A DNA stretch of 64,000 nucleotides, from NCBI GenBank assembly GCA_902729315.2, contig LR746265.1, positions 441,501-505,500 on the forward strand, written 5' to 3'. Positions 25,859 to 36,608 of this stretch are shown here, in pieces (the stretch's first letter is position 1; every line of letters starts with the position of its first letter). The DNA is from Spirodela intermedia. Its lineage: Eukaryota; Streptophyta; Magnoliopsida; Alismatales; Araceae. The translations under genes and the position numbers were made by a program. The notes beneath the pieces were generated by a model. It made no database searches and was not told the origin of the DNA. It saw only the letters and a list, made by a program, of their open reading frames with translations.

Positions 25859-28800
25859 TTAAATATTTTCATTCACCCATTCCATCTCGCCAGTATGCGA
25901 TTCTTCAGCCAGTTTAGAGGCTTTTATATAATGGTAAAAAACCTTGCCAAATACAGAAAACTTTACGTCATATTCTATCTTCTAATCAATTGGTTCTGAG
26001 GTATCTTTGCACTCTTAAAAAGCACTCACATAATTATCGTTATATCTTCCAGAAAAGTAGGTTAATGACTGTTATCATCACAAACAGGGATAGTATCTTT
26101 TCATCGTAGCCGTGGGTCACAAGATTCTGAATCTAAGATGGCGGTCGCGGAGTAAAATTGGAGAAAGAGAAGGATGGAGGAAATGGGGAGTTGGTGCCAG
26201 AGCGGGGAAGAGAGACGTACCGACGAAGAAGGTGACCACGTGAGAATCCTTGGGCTGGTGGGGGCGGAGGAACTTCATGGCCCTTTTCCTGTCGCCATTA
26301 GCGAAGTGCTTTGTGAAGATGGACTCCACCTCATCCCCCGCCCGCACAATCTGCCACCAAAAATGTCGGAGGTCACGTGAGCGCATGAATTTATATGGAT
26401 AGAGAGAATGAGAGAGAGAGAGAGAGGACAGTCATGATAAAAATGGTATCATAGAATGAGAGTTCGTAAGGGTCGTCCAGTAGAAGGGAGTCAGAGGGGC
26501 ACCGTTTGTTAGGAAAAGGTGGCAGCATGGTGCCGGATGTGGAACAAGTGATCGACAGTTTCTTGGGCCAGCTTCTACGTCGGAGTTAGCCATCCGGTTG
26601 GCACCCGGTTAGAACCCCGGGGAAAGCCATTAAAGTCAATAAAATAACCTTCTAAAAGCTTTCTCTCTCTCTCTCTCTCTCACCGATGTCACTAATGGTG
26701 GAACATGCAACAATCATGGTAATAAAGGAGTAACAAGCTTAGTATTCCTCTCTGATAGATCTTTATTCTCGCAGATGATGGAATTCTGGAGATTCTAGCG
26801 AGATTACGAGATGATCTCGTCCAGAGACCTCAGCCTTTAAAGGAAAGTAGCCAACTAAATTACTCTCTCTCATGCTCCGACGATAATATGAGTCTAGCAA
26901 TGGAACCATGTCATGCGCTCCGATCGCAAAGCGTGGGACGGGGAGATCACCGGCCCCTCTTCGAATCTGAAGGTTTTTTCTACTTGGGAGAGGTTTTCTC
27001 CTCTCTCTAACTGGCCCCTCCTAAAACCCTAACTCGGCGACGTTGACGTCGAACCTCGGGGAGAAAACCCGTTTCCAAGAACCCGGCGAGGCCTCTGCGT
27101 CTACACCCCATGGGTTCTCATCCAATTCCATGCCTATTGTGAAGGACCTTTTAATGATAGTAACGTGTCAGTGACAACTTTACCTTGTCGGAGCTGACGA
27201 AGTGGGATCTCTTCACCACCTTCAAGTAACTTGCCGAAGCGTGCTGCTTTGACACCTGCGGCGGGTAGAGGACACAGACAAAAAACGGATCAACGGCATA
27301 CGAGAGAACAGATTGTATAAGATCACAAGGAAGAAACATTCCTGCGGCGTCGGCTTTCAGATCCCCGATGGTCCTGGAGTATCGGGGCCAGATCATATCA
27401 TCAGTGTGTGGATGGTTGGATTCTGTGGCTCTATTCTGCTGCCAATAGGAGAATGGAACCTTCCATGGGTATGTTCTTAGGTTCTTGTTCTAGAGGAACA
27501 TGTGGCCGACAGGGTGATGTAGCAGACGTTGATAAAATGCAAGGATGGATTTTTCCATCCAAGAACAAAGGTAAAGTGAAGAGAAATAGGCAGTTCGGGG
27601 AGGAGGTGTTGTTTTTGCTTTCAGTTCGTTTGCTCGTGTCATTCTGAGGGAATGGCGGAGCTAGAAACAAAAATCTTAAAGCACCCGGTTTCTGGCGACG
27701 TCCCACGCAATGGAACCCGGGATTCGATGCCTCTCATGTGAGAGATCATACTACCCTTCCCCCTTGTAGCCTTTTCCTCTTCACCAAGAAACGCCCCAGG
27801 AACGGAAAATACGTGCGTGGATAGGAACACGCTAGTGGGTCAAGATGGAGACACCATGGTCGTTCCCCAGTTAATTTATCTGCTCGAGGAATTATGCTGT
27901 TTATTGAAAGAAGAGCGAACAAAAGCAGCAACAGTGGAAGAGGAAGGACGGATGGTGCACCTTGTCGAACTTCTTGAGTATCTTAGTGAAAGCGAGCATG
28001 TTCAAGGAGCTGCCGAATACAGAAAAACAGAGAGAATTCAGATTCTGGAAGATTTGACAAAGACGCGGTGCAAAAGGTTCACTAAGCAGGATTCAATGAA
28101 CCCCCCTCCCTCCCCGGGAAATCCTGTCCTATAATGGCACGTGCATGTTTTGCATGCATGAGTTAGGTATTGAATAGCTTGGCTCACGTGGATGGCCGAA
28201 ACAAAGTGAGACGTGTACCTATACGTTTTGAGAAGACCCAGCCCCCGGTAGAGCTCCACGAAGGCCCCCCGGATCATCTTTTCGGCGCACTGGATCTTCT
28301 TTCGGTTGATATAGTCACCGCCGGCGCCTTCTTTATTGGGGTTGTTCACGAGGTCTTCCCAGATCATGGAGGTGACCGCGGAGATCGTCCGCGAGGGGGT
28401 CGTGGCCGGGATGTCGATCCTCATGGTCGCCGCCTTCGGCTTGCCGTCTTTCTTTGCCTTGCCTCCCTGCCCCGACGGCACGAGCGTAATGCCGTTCCGC
28501 TCCAGGGCGGCGATGAGTTCGTCCGTCGTTGAGCCCTCAATTGGCGATTCGTCCGCCTCGTTCGCCGGCTCTGATCAGGTAGTAGAGTTAGACCATCGAC
28601 CGAAGATCAGTCTACGACGAGAGGGAAGTATACGTCAGATCAAATCACATCGCTCAAGTCTAGACTTGTAAATGTGAGAAACTGCCCGACGACGAAAATC
28701 CCTACCAGACATGTTGTAAGGGGAGTTGAGGAGCGAGAGCACGCCGGCCGGCGAGGAGCGGACGGAGTCCAAGCCACCCTTGCCGGACGCGAGGCGGCGG

Positions 28801-29747
28801 CGGCGGCGGTGCTCATTCAGGATGTGCTTGAGGTCGGAGAGGATCTGGAGCTGCTTGTTGAGCAGGTCGCTCCGCTCGACGAACTCGGCCTCCTTGGCCC
28901 TGTAGAAGTTGTTGACCTTGTCCAGCTCCTGCCCCAGACGATCGAAGAACTCCCTCACCTCCTCCGCCCCGGACTGAACCAGCTCCGCCTCGTACTGGTC
29001 CTCTCCGTCGCTCTGTCCCCGGCCAAAAGGAATCCTCGTCAAAATGGCAGAAAACTGGAAATATCTCAATTTTATTATTTATTATAAACATATTTTTGCG
29101 GCCCCATCTCCGTCCCCACTCTCGGCCGGTATATCTCAGGAGATCCGCGCGAACCACGACGGAATCTCCGAGAGCGTCCAATTCTGTTTCTTCCTCCGTC
29201 ACCCCGGTGACGGCGACGTGACATTTCAGATGCACAGTGCGGCGATCCGACTGAGAAGCCACCACCACCACCACCAACGGTCCCGAAACGGAACGTGACC
29301 TCGGGGAGAAACCGAAAGCCTGAACGGTGGTCCCCGCCGGAGGAAATGCCGAAGACGAGGAGGAGGAGGGCGCTTCGAAAAGTCGGCGCCGTCTCCGGCA
29401 AGGCAGCAGGAAATTGGTCGAAGGAAGAAGAAGAAGAAGAAGAAGAAGAAGACGAAGACGATGAGATCGATCGCGGTTACCTGCCCAGCCGGGGGATGGT
29501 GGTTGTCGGAGGATCGGCCTCCGGAGATGGCGCCGACCAGGCGGTGGAGAGGACTGAGGAGGAGAGAGCCGCCGCGGGCGCGGCCCTGGCCTCGGCGGTA
29601 GATATGGTCGCAGCCGTCGGAGAGGCGCGTCCGCGAGAGCGTGAGCTTGATCTTCTTAACGTGCTTCTTGAGCTGCCGGTAGTCGACGAAAGCGTCCTTC
29701 CACTCCGGGATGAGCTGCGCCTCCAGTTCCTTGGAGAACTTCACCAT
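23503..29747 (-). CDS. PHO1: PHO1-type phosphate exporter (SPX-EXS protein)
   Basis: Fourteen exons: 29747-29481, 29012-28706, 28570-28219, 28009-27961, 27255-27184, 26350-26221, 25652-25523, 25371-25119, 25030-24926, 24841-24797, 24712-24560, 24449-24168, 24076-23940, 23584-23503. They total 2364 nt, or 787 residues, close to the PHO1 norm. Every junction matches in phase. The family exports inorganic phosphate, classically for xylem loading in roots, and sits in Golgi/TGN membranes. Seen: the SPX domain ([44 protein letters not shown], and the basic helix [10 protein letters not shown] near 316-325 that binds inositol pyrophosphates in the family). Membrane segments cover about 394-555 ([36 protein letters not shown]). 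The EXS domain follows ([51 protein letters not shown]). It ends VPLPFRDME. Which PHO1 paralogue this is cannot be decided here. Confidence 0.96.
25426..25470. repeat. (CT)n microsatellite in a PHO1 intron
   Basis: CT run inside the intron between PHO1 exons 7 and 8. On the coding strand it reads (GA)n. Confidence 0.9.
25803..25856. repeat. (CT)n microsatellite in a PHO1 intron
   Basis: CT run of about 54 bases in the intron between PHO1 exons 6 and 7, about 150 nt upstream of the exon 7 acceptor in gene order. Confidence 0.9.
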
Positions 29748-29850
29748 TCTCGCCGCCGCCGGAGCCCCTAGGACCGTCTCTGACTAGGAATAGAGACCCT
29801 GAGAGGTGGGGGGATGAGGATGGCGGGAGCTCCTGCTGAGAGCTCGGAGG

Positions 29851-29858
29851 TTTATATA
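29851..29858 (-). promoter_or_regulatory. TATA box of the PHO1 gene
   Basis: On the minus strand this reads TATATAAA, about 105 nt upstream of the PHO1 ATG. The spacing is right for a plant core promoter with a leader of about 70 nt. Confidence 0.6.
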
Positions 29859-30832
29859 GATGGTCGCCTTACTGGTTGGAAGGGACGGGGCTGACGTGGT
29901 CGGGGAAAAGTCGGTGGAGGAGAAGGGCCTCCTGCCGAATCTTCATTTTCTCTCTCCTCCCCTGATCTGCACTATTTAATTTTCATATAATATTTTATCC
30001 GCATATATGACCGAATTTCACCATTATCCCCCTAACTTTAATGATTGTAAATATGCCCAGATGGACAGAGACAACGATGGATATTTTTACTAACGAATGA
30101 ATTATTGTGTCGAGCGGAAAAATTATAAAACTCACATAGCCCCAGAGAAAACCTAAAAATGTCAAAGCCTACCCAGGGTTATCTCAATACGAAGAGTACT
30201 CTCCTAATGCAGTGAAAAATATTCAAAAAGCCCTCTTTTTTATTTACTTTGCTTCTAGATCCTGCTCCTGCCCTAGACGGAGGAACAACTGCCGGAGCTA
30301 CGTCGTCAGCGATTTCGTGACTGAACTTGGCCGTTCGACGGATGAAGGCGAGGAAGCCCGAGTCGCAGAAGCCCCGCCAGCCGCTATCAGCATCTCATTC
30401 CCCATTCCCCGACTTGATCGGAGGAAAAAATCGGATGATCTTCGTCAGATCTTCCGTCCGATTCTTCCCAACATGAGGAAGAAGATGATGGGACCGTCAC
30501 ACAGAAGGGGGACAAACCATAGAGAGACGGAGAGAGATGACGCAGATGGGAGGATAAATCTACCACGCTCATGTACCGGCAGTAGATATCCGATATATTC
30601 CGGCCTAGAGACGGGCCGACTGGATTTTACGTAGTTTTGATTGTTGCAGGTGAGGCGGGAGGGAGAGCAGAGAGAGAAAAGAGGAAGATTGTTCTCTGCG
30701 GAATTCCCCAGAACCCATTAGGTATATGCTTTCAGATGATGCAGCTCAATGGGACTGTCACCCCATCATTCTTCCAGAGAATCGATTCCTATTCGTCTCT
30801 ATCCTCCGTCTCATCTCTTCAACCTTCCACAT

Positions 30833-30882
<50 letters not shown>

Positions 30883-31217
30883 CTCTTTTTCCCGGCTTGT
30901 TAAGTCAGACCTCAGAATCCTCACTCCATAGCTTTAGTTTCTTCGAAGATGAACCAGAGGTCTCTTCTTGAGAATGACTCTCTTCCATGGCGGGGACTTC
31001 TGTGCTCCCCCCACTAGAGAATAGAGTACTTGTCCAATCAGGCTATCGTGGCGATGGCTGGTCACGCCGGTGCAGCCTTCCTTCCCACCTCCACTACGCT
31101 CAGAGGACTTGCCAACGAGGCTCCTTTTGGTGCAACCGGGCTAGAAGAGAGATGACCTCCTGGTTCTCTCCTCGTTGCTACCTCATGAATGGCCACTTCT
31201 CTGTAACCTCCCTCCTC

Positions 31218-31218
<1 letters not shown>

Positions 31219-31282
<64 letters not shown>
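31219..31282. repeat. C36 homopolymer followed by (TC)n
   Basis: Thirty-six consecutive C residues run straight into a TC dinucleotide run of about 28 bases. Length in the assembly may not be exact, because such tracts are hard to sequence. Confidence 0.85.
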
Positions 31283-31286
<4 letters not shown>

Positions 31287-31774
31287 CCCCCTCCCGCCTT
31301 TTTAGTAGTCTCCTCCTTTCTTCCCACGCCGCATTGTTACTCTCTTTCCTTTTAAAAATTCCGAGGCGATAGGTCTACCAGCGAGTGGTGTGCTACCCAC
31401 TCGGCGGCTGGTCGGTGGTCATGGCCAGGGCTTGGCCGGCCTGCTGAGCTCGCAGCCGATGAGGAGACTCCCATTCCTCCACGCCGGCTGAGCACGACGT
31501 TCAGAAGAAGAGTCCTTCCTTGGATCTTCGGACAATGTCACCCCTCGTGTTCGGCGTGCTGGTGGGGAACACCCGGCTCACCGGTCAATGCGGTTCATCT
31601 CTGGCGGCGAATGTCAGCGCGGATCTGGCTCTGCAGTCAACGGGTGTGTCCTCTTGTAGAAAATGTCGGTGTACACCATTGATTCGATCTGCTTCGAATG
31701 TGTATGAAAGTGCCTCGAATTCATGTCATCCACAGTCCACTAATACTTCCGCTTCGATTGCCCGTGTCAACGGG

Positions 31775-31809
<35 letters not shown>

Positions 31810-32388
31810 TGGGAAGAAAAAATATCTTGAGTCTTTGAGAATAGGGCCATGCTTACTTTTTTTGTATGTGATAGATTAATGTACGAGAATAAGAGCCATG
31901 AATGAGCATCCCATATTCTGCTTCTAATATGGGAAATTTCACCCTTATTAGGCTTTAGAAACCATGCCAATTATGCCTCATTTAAACTAACTTATCTCAT
32001 TATAATAAGAGCTTGGATAAGCCTCTCAGGTACTCCTTTAACGTACTCCTGATCTCGGTGGCGGCCGAGTGTTCGTGCATCATCGCTAGACGGAGATAAC
32101 GAACTGCGATGATTAGGAGGGCAGTTGAGTTGTAGGAAAGGTCAAGGCGCAGAGTCCCACTTGTTCGAGTTTCCTTGGCACCTTTTCTCTTAGAGAAGAA
32201 GACATTGACTTGAGTTTTTCTCCGTTGGGGCGCCGCCAAGGTTGGTTGAGGCTGGTGGGTATGTGAAGAGGAAGGTCCTACCATCCTCAGTGCCTTCAAT
32301 GATTCTGACCCGTCAACGTCCGTAAATACACCGTGCCCTGAAGAAAAAGATTGAGACTTTTGGAGTATTAGCATCACTGAAGAGACAG

Positions 32389-32475
32389 ATATATAGATAG
32401 ATTGATAGATAGATAGATAGATAGACAGACATAGAGACAGATGGGCAGATAGCTAGAGAGAGAGACCCACCTCTG
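32389..32475. repeat. GATA-type tetranucleotide microsatellite
   Basis: Repeated GATA units with GACA variants, passing into GAGA. On the opposite strand it reads TATC/TGTC. Confidence 0.85.
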
Positions 32476-32826
32476 AAATGATCTGTAGAGAAAATAATAC
32501 GCCGGAGAATGTAATGTAATGCAATGCAGAGATGATGAGGAGGGCCACTTACTACTGTCCCAACACGGTAGACAGACATGCCAAGCAGCTTTGCCGGGGG
32601 CCATGCCCCGAAAGAGAGGGGCAACGCGGGCCCATGCCAGCCGTGGGTTGGTCGGGGGAGCGGCATCCATGGGGGGAGAAGGGAGCGGTGTGGTAGGCAG
32701 CCGGCCCTTCCTTTCTCATCTGACAAGAACAGCTTTCACCGTGACGATGAGCCAAGAAGAGGATGCGATACTGACGCGATGTGTCCCTGTATCCTTCCTG
32801 ATGCTGACGACTTCTTCACCTCTCCC

Positions 32827-32842
32827 CCTCTTTCTCTCTCTG

Positions 32843-32911
<69 letters not shown>

Positions 32912-33007
32912 ACTCTCTGTGTCACTGTCTCTGTGTCCTCCCTCTCCCTCCCTTCTCTCTCTCTGTCTCTCTGTCTCTCTCACCTTCTCACTGTCTCATT
33001 GTCTGTG

Positions 33008-33049
<42 letters not shown>

Positions 33050-33052
33050 CTC
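32827..33052. repeat. Complex CT-rich simple-sequence field
   Basis: About 225 bases of CTCT with interspersed GTCT and CCCT units. It ends at a good splice-acceptor-like string (cctcctacag) that bounds the exon-like piece at 33059. Confidence 0.85.
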
Positions 33053-33058
33053 CTACAG

Positions 33059-33195
33059 AGTTCCACCCAACAGAGCTTGCCGCCAGGGGGCGTGACGTCT
33101 CGAGTTATCTGGGCAGTGTGGACGCCGTCTTCATCGAAAGAGAGCAAAATGTTCTGAGACTTGCGTGTACAGTCGACGTGATGCCCAATGCGGAG
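33059..33195 (+). other. Orphan exon-like segment, unrecognised
   Basis: A 137-nt open stretch sits between a pyrimidine-tract acceptor (tcctacag) and a consensus donor (GCGGAG|gtaagg). Read in frame it gives a protein-like sequence with ELAARGRDVSSYLGSVDAVF and REQNVLRLACTVDVMPNAE. I do not recognise the family, and found no partner exons on the same strand within about 3 kb either side. It may be a gene fragment carried here by duplication or a transposon. The minus strand is also open across it but lacks splice signals. Confidence 0.3.
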
Positions 33196-35427
33196 GTAAG
33201 GGGAAAGAAAACGCGTGAATAAGCAAGTCAGGCGGATGAAAATTCATACAATTATAAAAATGGTCGTCGATTTACTCTCGTTTCCACTTAAATGATATTC
33301 AGCATATTAACTAATTCAAAATGGTTATTTTTTGTAAAATAAAATTATCTATGCCTACATGTGTTGAAAATTTTAAAATTAGTCAATTCTGCACCACTTT
33401 TTTGTGGAGAATTAGAAGAAAAAGCTCCTACGTCGCAGTACCAACTTGCCATAAACTTATTAATTTCTGAATCACTGAAAGTCCTCGGTGTACTTTCACT
33501 ATCACTACATTTGTCATCAGATGCGACCATCGTGCGAATGTTTTGGTGTCATTTGTCAACTATACTGATATTATTTACTTTCATATCCTTGAGATAGTTG
33601 CCTTATGCAACATTATTCTGAGGACGCACTTTTATAATTTAATGATTATTTACTCCCAAAGTAACCATGATGGACAAATTGTTGCCGTTATTACATCATA
33701 GAGTGAAGTAGCAATGTAAAAGTTCCATCAAATCCCTGGGCATCAATGCAAACAATCTTGGATTCCAACGTTTTAATAAACACTATGCTGGAAATTAGCA
33801 TGGACTTGAACTTACCATTGCCTTCTGATGGTGAAATTAGCATGGTATTTAACAACTTCCACAAGTAGTTTATTCGTGGTGTATTAAAGACTTAGATCCA
33901 TTAATAAGTCAAGGTTTCTGTGCAAAATCTCGTGTATATTGTCCCAATTAAATCCAATTTAGCGTTTCAAAGGTGTGCTCTAGATTTCAACCCAATGAAG
34001 AGGAGGGGAAGTAGATGGAGCTTGGGTACCACATAAGGAATTTTAGGGTGATCGTGACTTTACATGTTTACAAATAAACATTTCTAATTACAGATATTAT
34101 TTTATTTTCCTTATTTCTGATAAATCCGCCGTCAAAAGCTGAAAGCCATCATTTTGAATCCCACCCACTTGAGAGATTAGTGCAACTTTAATGTCAACGT
34201 GACGAAGCAATTGACAGCTCCACTGAATAATAACTGGACACTTTAGCAGACATAATTTTTGACGTGCACCCATTTGAGCATCACTCAGAAATTCTCTCTT
34301 CAAATCTGATTTTAAAGATGACCGCAGATCCCGCACTTTCCCTGAAAGATTTGTGATCACCTCACCGGAGGAGCGTGCGGGGCTTCCAAGGGAGAGGAAG
34401 GGGAGCCCTGCGCGGAGAAGAAGATTACAGCTCACTCTGGGATCTGCCCTTCTCCACCACGTGAAGATGGTGTCCCCCACCATGGAAGAAGAAGAAGAAG
34501 AAGAAGAAGAAGAAGCGAACCCGGAATGAGGAGCACACAGAGAGTCCAGTAGGAGGCCACTGCCCATCACCGAGTGGGCAGCACGCTGAGATGGTGCAGA
34601 ATCTCCATCTTGCCGGAGAGCCCCATGGCCACTAACTCTCCCACCCTAGTGCGCGTCCATGTAGAGACAACACCACCACCCATCCCCCCTTCCCCCCCAT
34701 CAAACCCTAACCCTGCTGCTCCCCTCCCTACTCCAGTTCTTCCTCCCTGCCAGTCGGCAGGGCCCGCCGGAGCTGTAGCGGCGCAGGCCCTTACGTGCAC
34801 ATTGTGGCAAACTCCTGCCCCCCAGGGGGCGTGGGCCATGAAGGGTCGGAAGATCGCCACTGAGCCCCCACCACCGCGGAGGATGGGGAGGGCTTCCAGC
34901 TCGATCTGTACGCACCAGCAGTATCGCACTCGCGGGAATAAACAAGCTTCTCCTGCCTTCCTGGGGAGGCCGTGGCTGTGGGATTCCTACGTGGCCCACG
35001 AGAGAGAGGGAGGTCCAGCTCCACTCCGGCGAGGCCTCCCCCTTTCGTCACGTGCCCTCGCACGCTCTACTCCTACGTACGCACGTGCAAACTTAGCCCT
35101 CTCCGCACTCACTGAAGGGTTGGGCCAACGACCAATTCGGGCCGGCTCATTATCTCAATAGGCCTCGTTGGTGTAGGGTATGAGTGCCACCTAAGCACTA
35201 AGCCCAGTTGACCATAAAATATATGGAATGCATTTTTATTTGAAAATTTTGTAGCTTAATGGGCCAGGAATCACAGAATTCTGCACGTGCACTGCTCGGC
35301 CTGGTTTCTATTGGATGATTGGGCCGGGCTGTTGGGGTTTTTTGGGCCAACTCGGGTAGATTGGACTCAATAAGTTCGGAAAAAAAATGAAGGGTTCATC
35401 GTGGGCCGAGGGGCCCGCGAGTGACGT
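33196..35427. other. Intergenic, one possible coding relic
   Basis: 33200-34100 is AT-rich and featureless. 34121-34480 on the minus strand has a protein-like frame (listed separately). There is a (GAA)n run at about 34484-34514. 34580-35160 is GC-rich with Pro-rich frames on one strand and Gly-rich frames on the other, typical of GC-rich noncoding or promoter DNA. Confidence 0.4.
34121..34480 (-). other. Possible coding relic, unrecognised
   Basis: Minus-strand open frame with plausible amino-acid mix, including ITNLSGKVRDLRSSLKSDL and ALISQVGGIQNDGFQLLTAD. There is no ATG in good context and no paired splice structure that I could complete, so it may be chance or a fragment. Confidence 0.2.
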
Positions 35428-35499
35428 TTGTGGAGGGCAAGGAGGGGCACATCCAGAGTGGGCCGAGCGGATGCTGCAGGCCGACGGGAGGTTAGCTCA

Positions 35500-35766
35500 C
35501 CCCGCCTCAGCTGGACTGGCGCTGTCGAAATAGCCTCCCCCCTCTTTCTCTCTCTTCTCTCTCTCTCTCTCTCTCTCTCTGAGCAATCGAAAAGAGAACG
35601 AAAGGGGGGGACGCAGCCGGCTTCTCGTCGTCAGCTTCAGAGCGGCAGCCGGTCGGGAGGAGCGTCGTCTTCTAGCTCGTGGTCTCTCTCCTTCTTGCTT
35701 TCTCGCGGGGGGAACGCCACCGGATGCGAGGGAAACGATTTCCGGAGGACGCAAGGCACGAAGCAG
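35500..35766 (+). other. Probable noncoding first exon of the unknown-function gene
   Basis: The segment ends in a consensus donor (AAGCAG|gtaagc) after a CT-rich leader with (CT)n at about 35542-35580. Splicing to the acceptor at 36525-36526 (gtgtcag) would give a leader with upstream ATGs. The transcription start is not visible, so the left limit is a guess. Confidence 0.45.
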
Positions 35767-36526
35767 GTAAGCGCGAGCTCACTCCCTTCTCGCTCAGGAA
35801 ACCCTAACAATCCAAGTATGCACTGGATTCCAATGCTTATCACATTGTGAGGAGTTGTGATTCTCCCGCTCTTGTGAAGAGTTTTTCGTCCATTGTCCTC
35901 AGATGTTTACTGCGATTTACCTGGAGGCGGAGTTACATCGCCGTGTACTTTTTTCCAACAGGAATCTGTTGTTTCTTTCCGAGGGAAGCGACATAGGCGC
36001 GTGTTTTTTTATGAGCCGCTGTTCGCCGTTGGGCCTACCAATCAATATGCGTTAATACACAACATGTGCGCATTCGTTCCTCCGGCATTGTTTTTCCGCT
36101 TTTTTATTTCAGAAGAAGATAAGATTCTGTATCTGTTCTACTCTCTCTTATCCGAAGGTTGTCCTTGAGAGTATAGTTAAATTCTGGATTTTTTATGTTT
36201 GAAATTTGGTCGTGTAATCTTCCCACACTTCCTGATTTATGAATCTGTATTTCGCAAGTAATGCTGTGCCGTATAATGCACATATTTTTACCAATGCATT
36301 TCAAACCCTTTTATCCTATCCTAAGGGATGCATCTTGATTCTAATGTAATTCGAGTCAATTCAATTCCCTCGAGCATGATTTCCCCGTTCTTGTATGACC
36401 TCTATTTAGATCTAAGCTCTATTTTTCAACTGTCTATGCTAGATGTCAGTCATTGCTCATATTCATTTAAATAGTTACGGTCTTTTGGTATACGCATAGG
36501 ATTTTTTAATCACTACTTCGTGTCAG

Positions 36527-36586
36527 ATGCAGAGAAATCATTCCATTGCCGGATGTCCGTGCTGTTCTGCCAAATGTGTTGAGTAG
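36527..36586 (+). promoter_or_regulatory. Upstream ORF in the leader of the unknown-function gene
   Basis: A 19-codon ORF (starting MQRNHSIAG, then TAG) begins at the first base of the inferred exon 2 and ends 22 nt before the main ATG at 36609. Another upstream ATG, at 35723 in exon 1, would read through the splice and also stop before the main start. These could damp translation of the main frame. Confidence 0.35.
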
Positions 36587-36608
36587 AGGCGACCGATAAC
36601 ACATTGGA

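Larger units (their letters stand above)
29859..33058. other. Gene-poor stretch upstream of PHO1
   Basis: Contains the distal PHO1 promoter and then dense simple sequence: (CT)n about 30834-30889, C36 at 31219-31254 followed by (TC)n, (GA)n about 31779-31806, GATA repeats about 32389-32475, and a long CT-rich field from 32827. Short open frames around 31000-32750 look GC-rich and might be decayed coding or transposon sequence, but I recognise none of them. Confidence 0.4.

Noticed and set aside
29295-29771. 158-residue plus-strand frame opposite PHO1 exon 1
   Set aside because: Antisense to the SPX-coding exon, and Glu/Arg runs come from the (GAA)n tract. No supporting signals.
32519-33222. 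Two ~210-residue frames through the CT field
   Set aside because: Most of their length is Ser/Leu translation of CT repeats. Only the 33059-33195 piece has independent splice support.
34574-35161. 195-residue plus-strand Pro/Ala-rich frame
   Set aside because: Low complexity, open on both strands, no splice context and no recognisable motif. Treated as GC-rich noncoding DNA.
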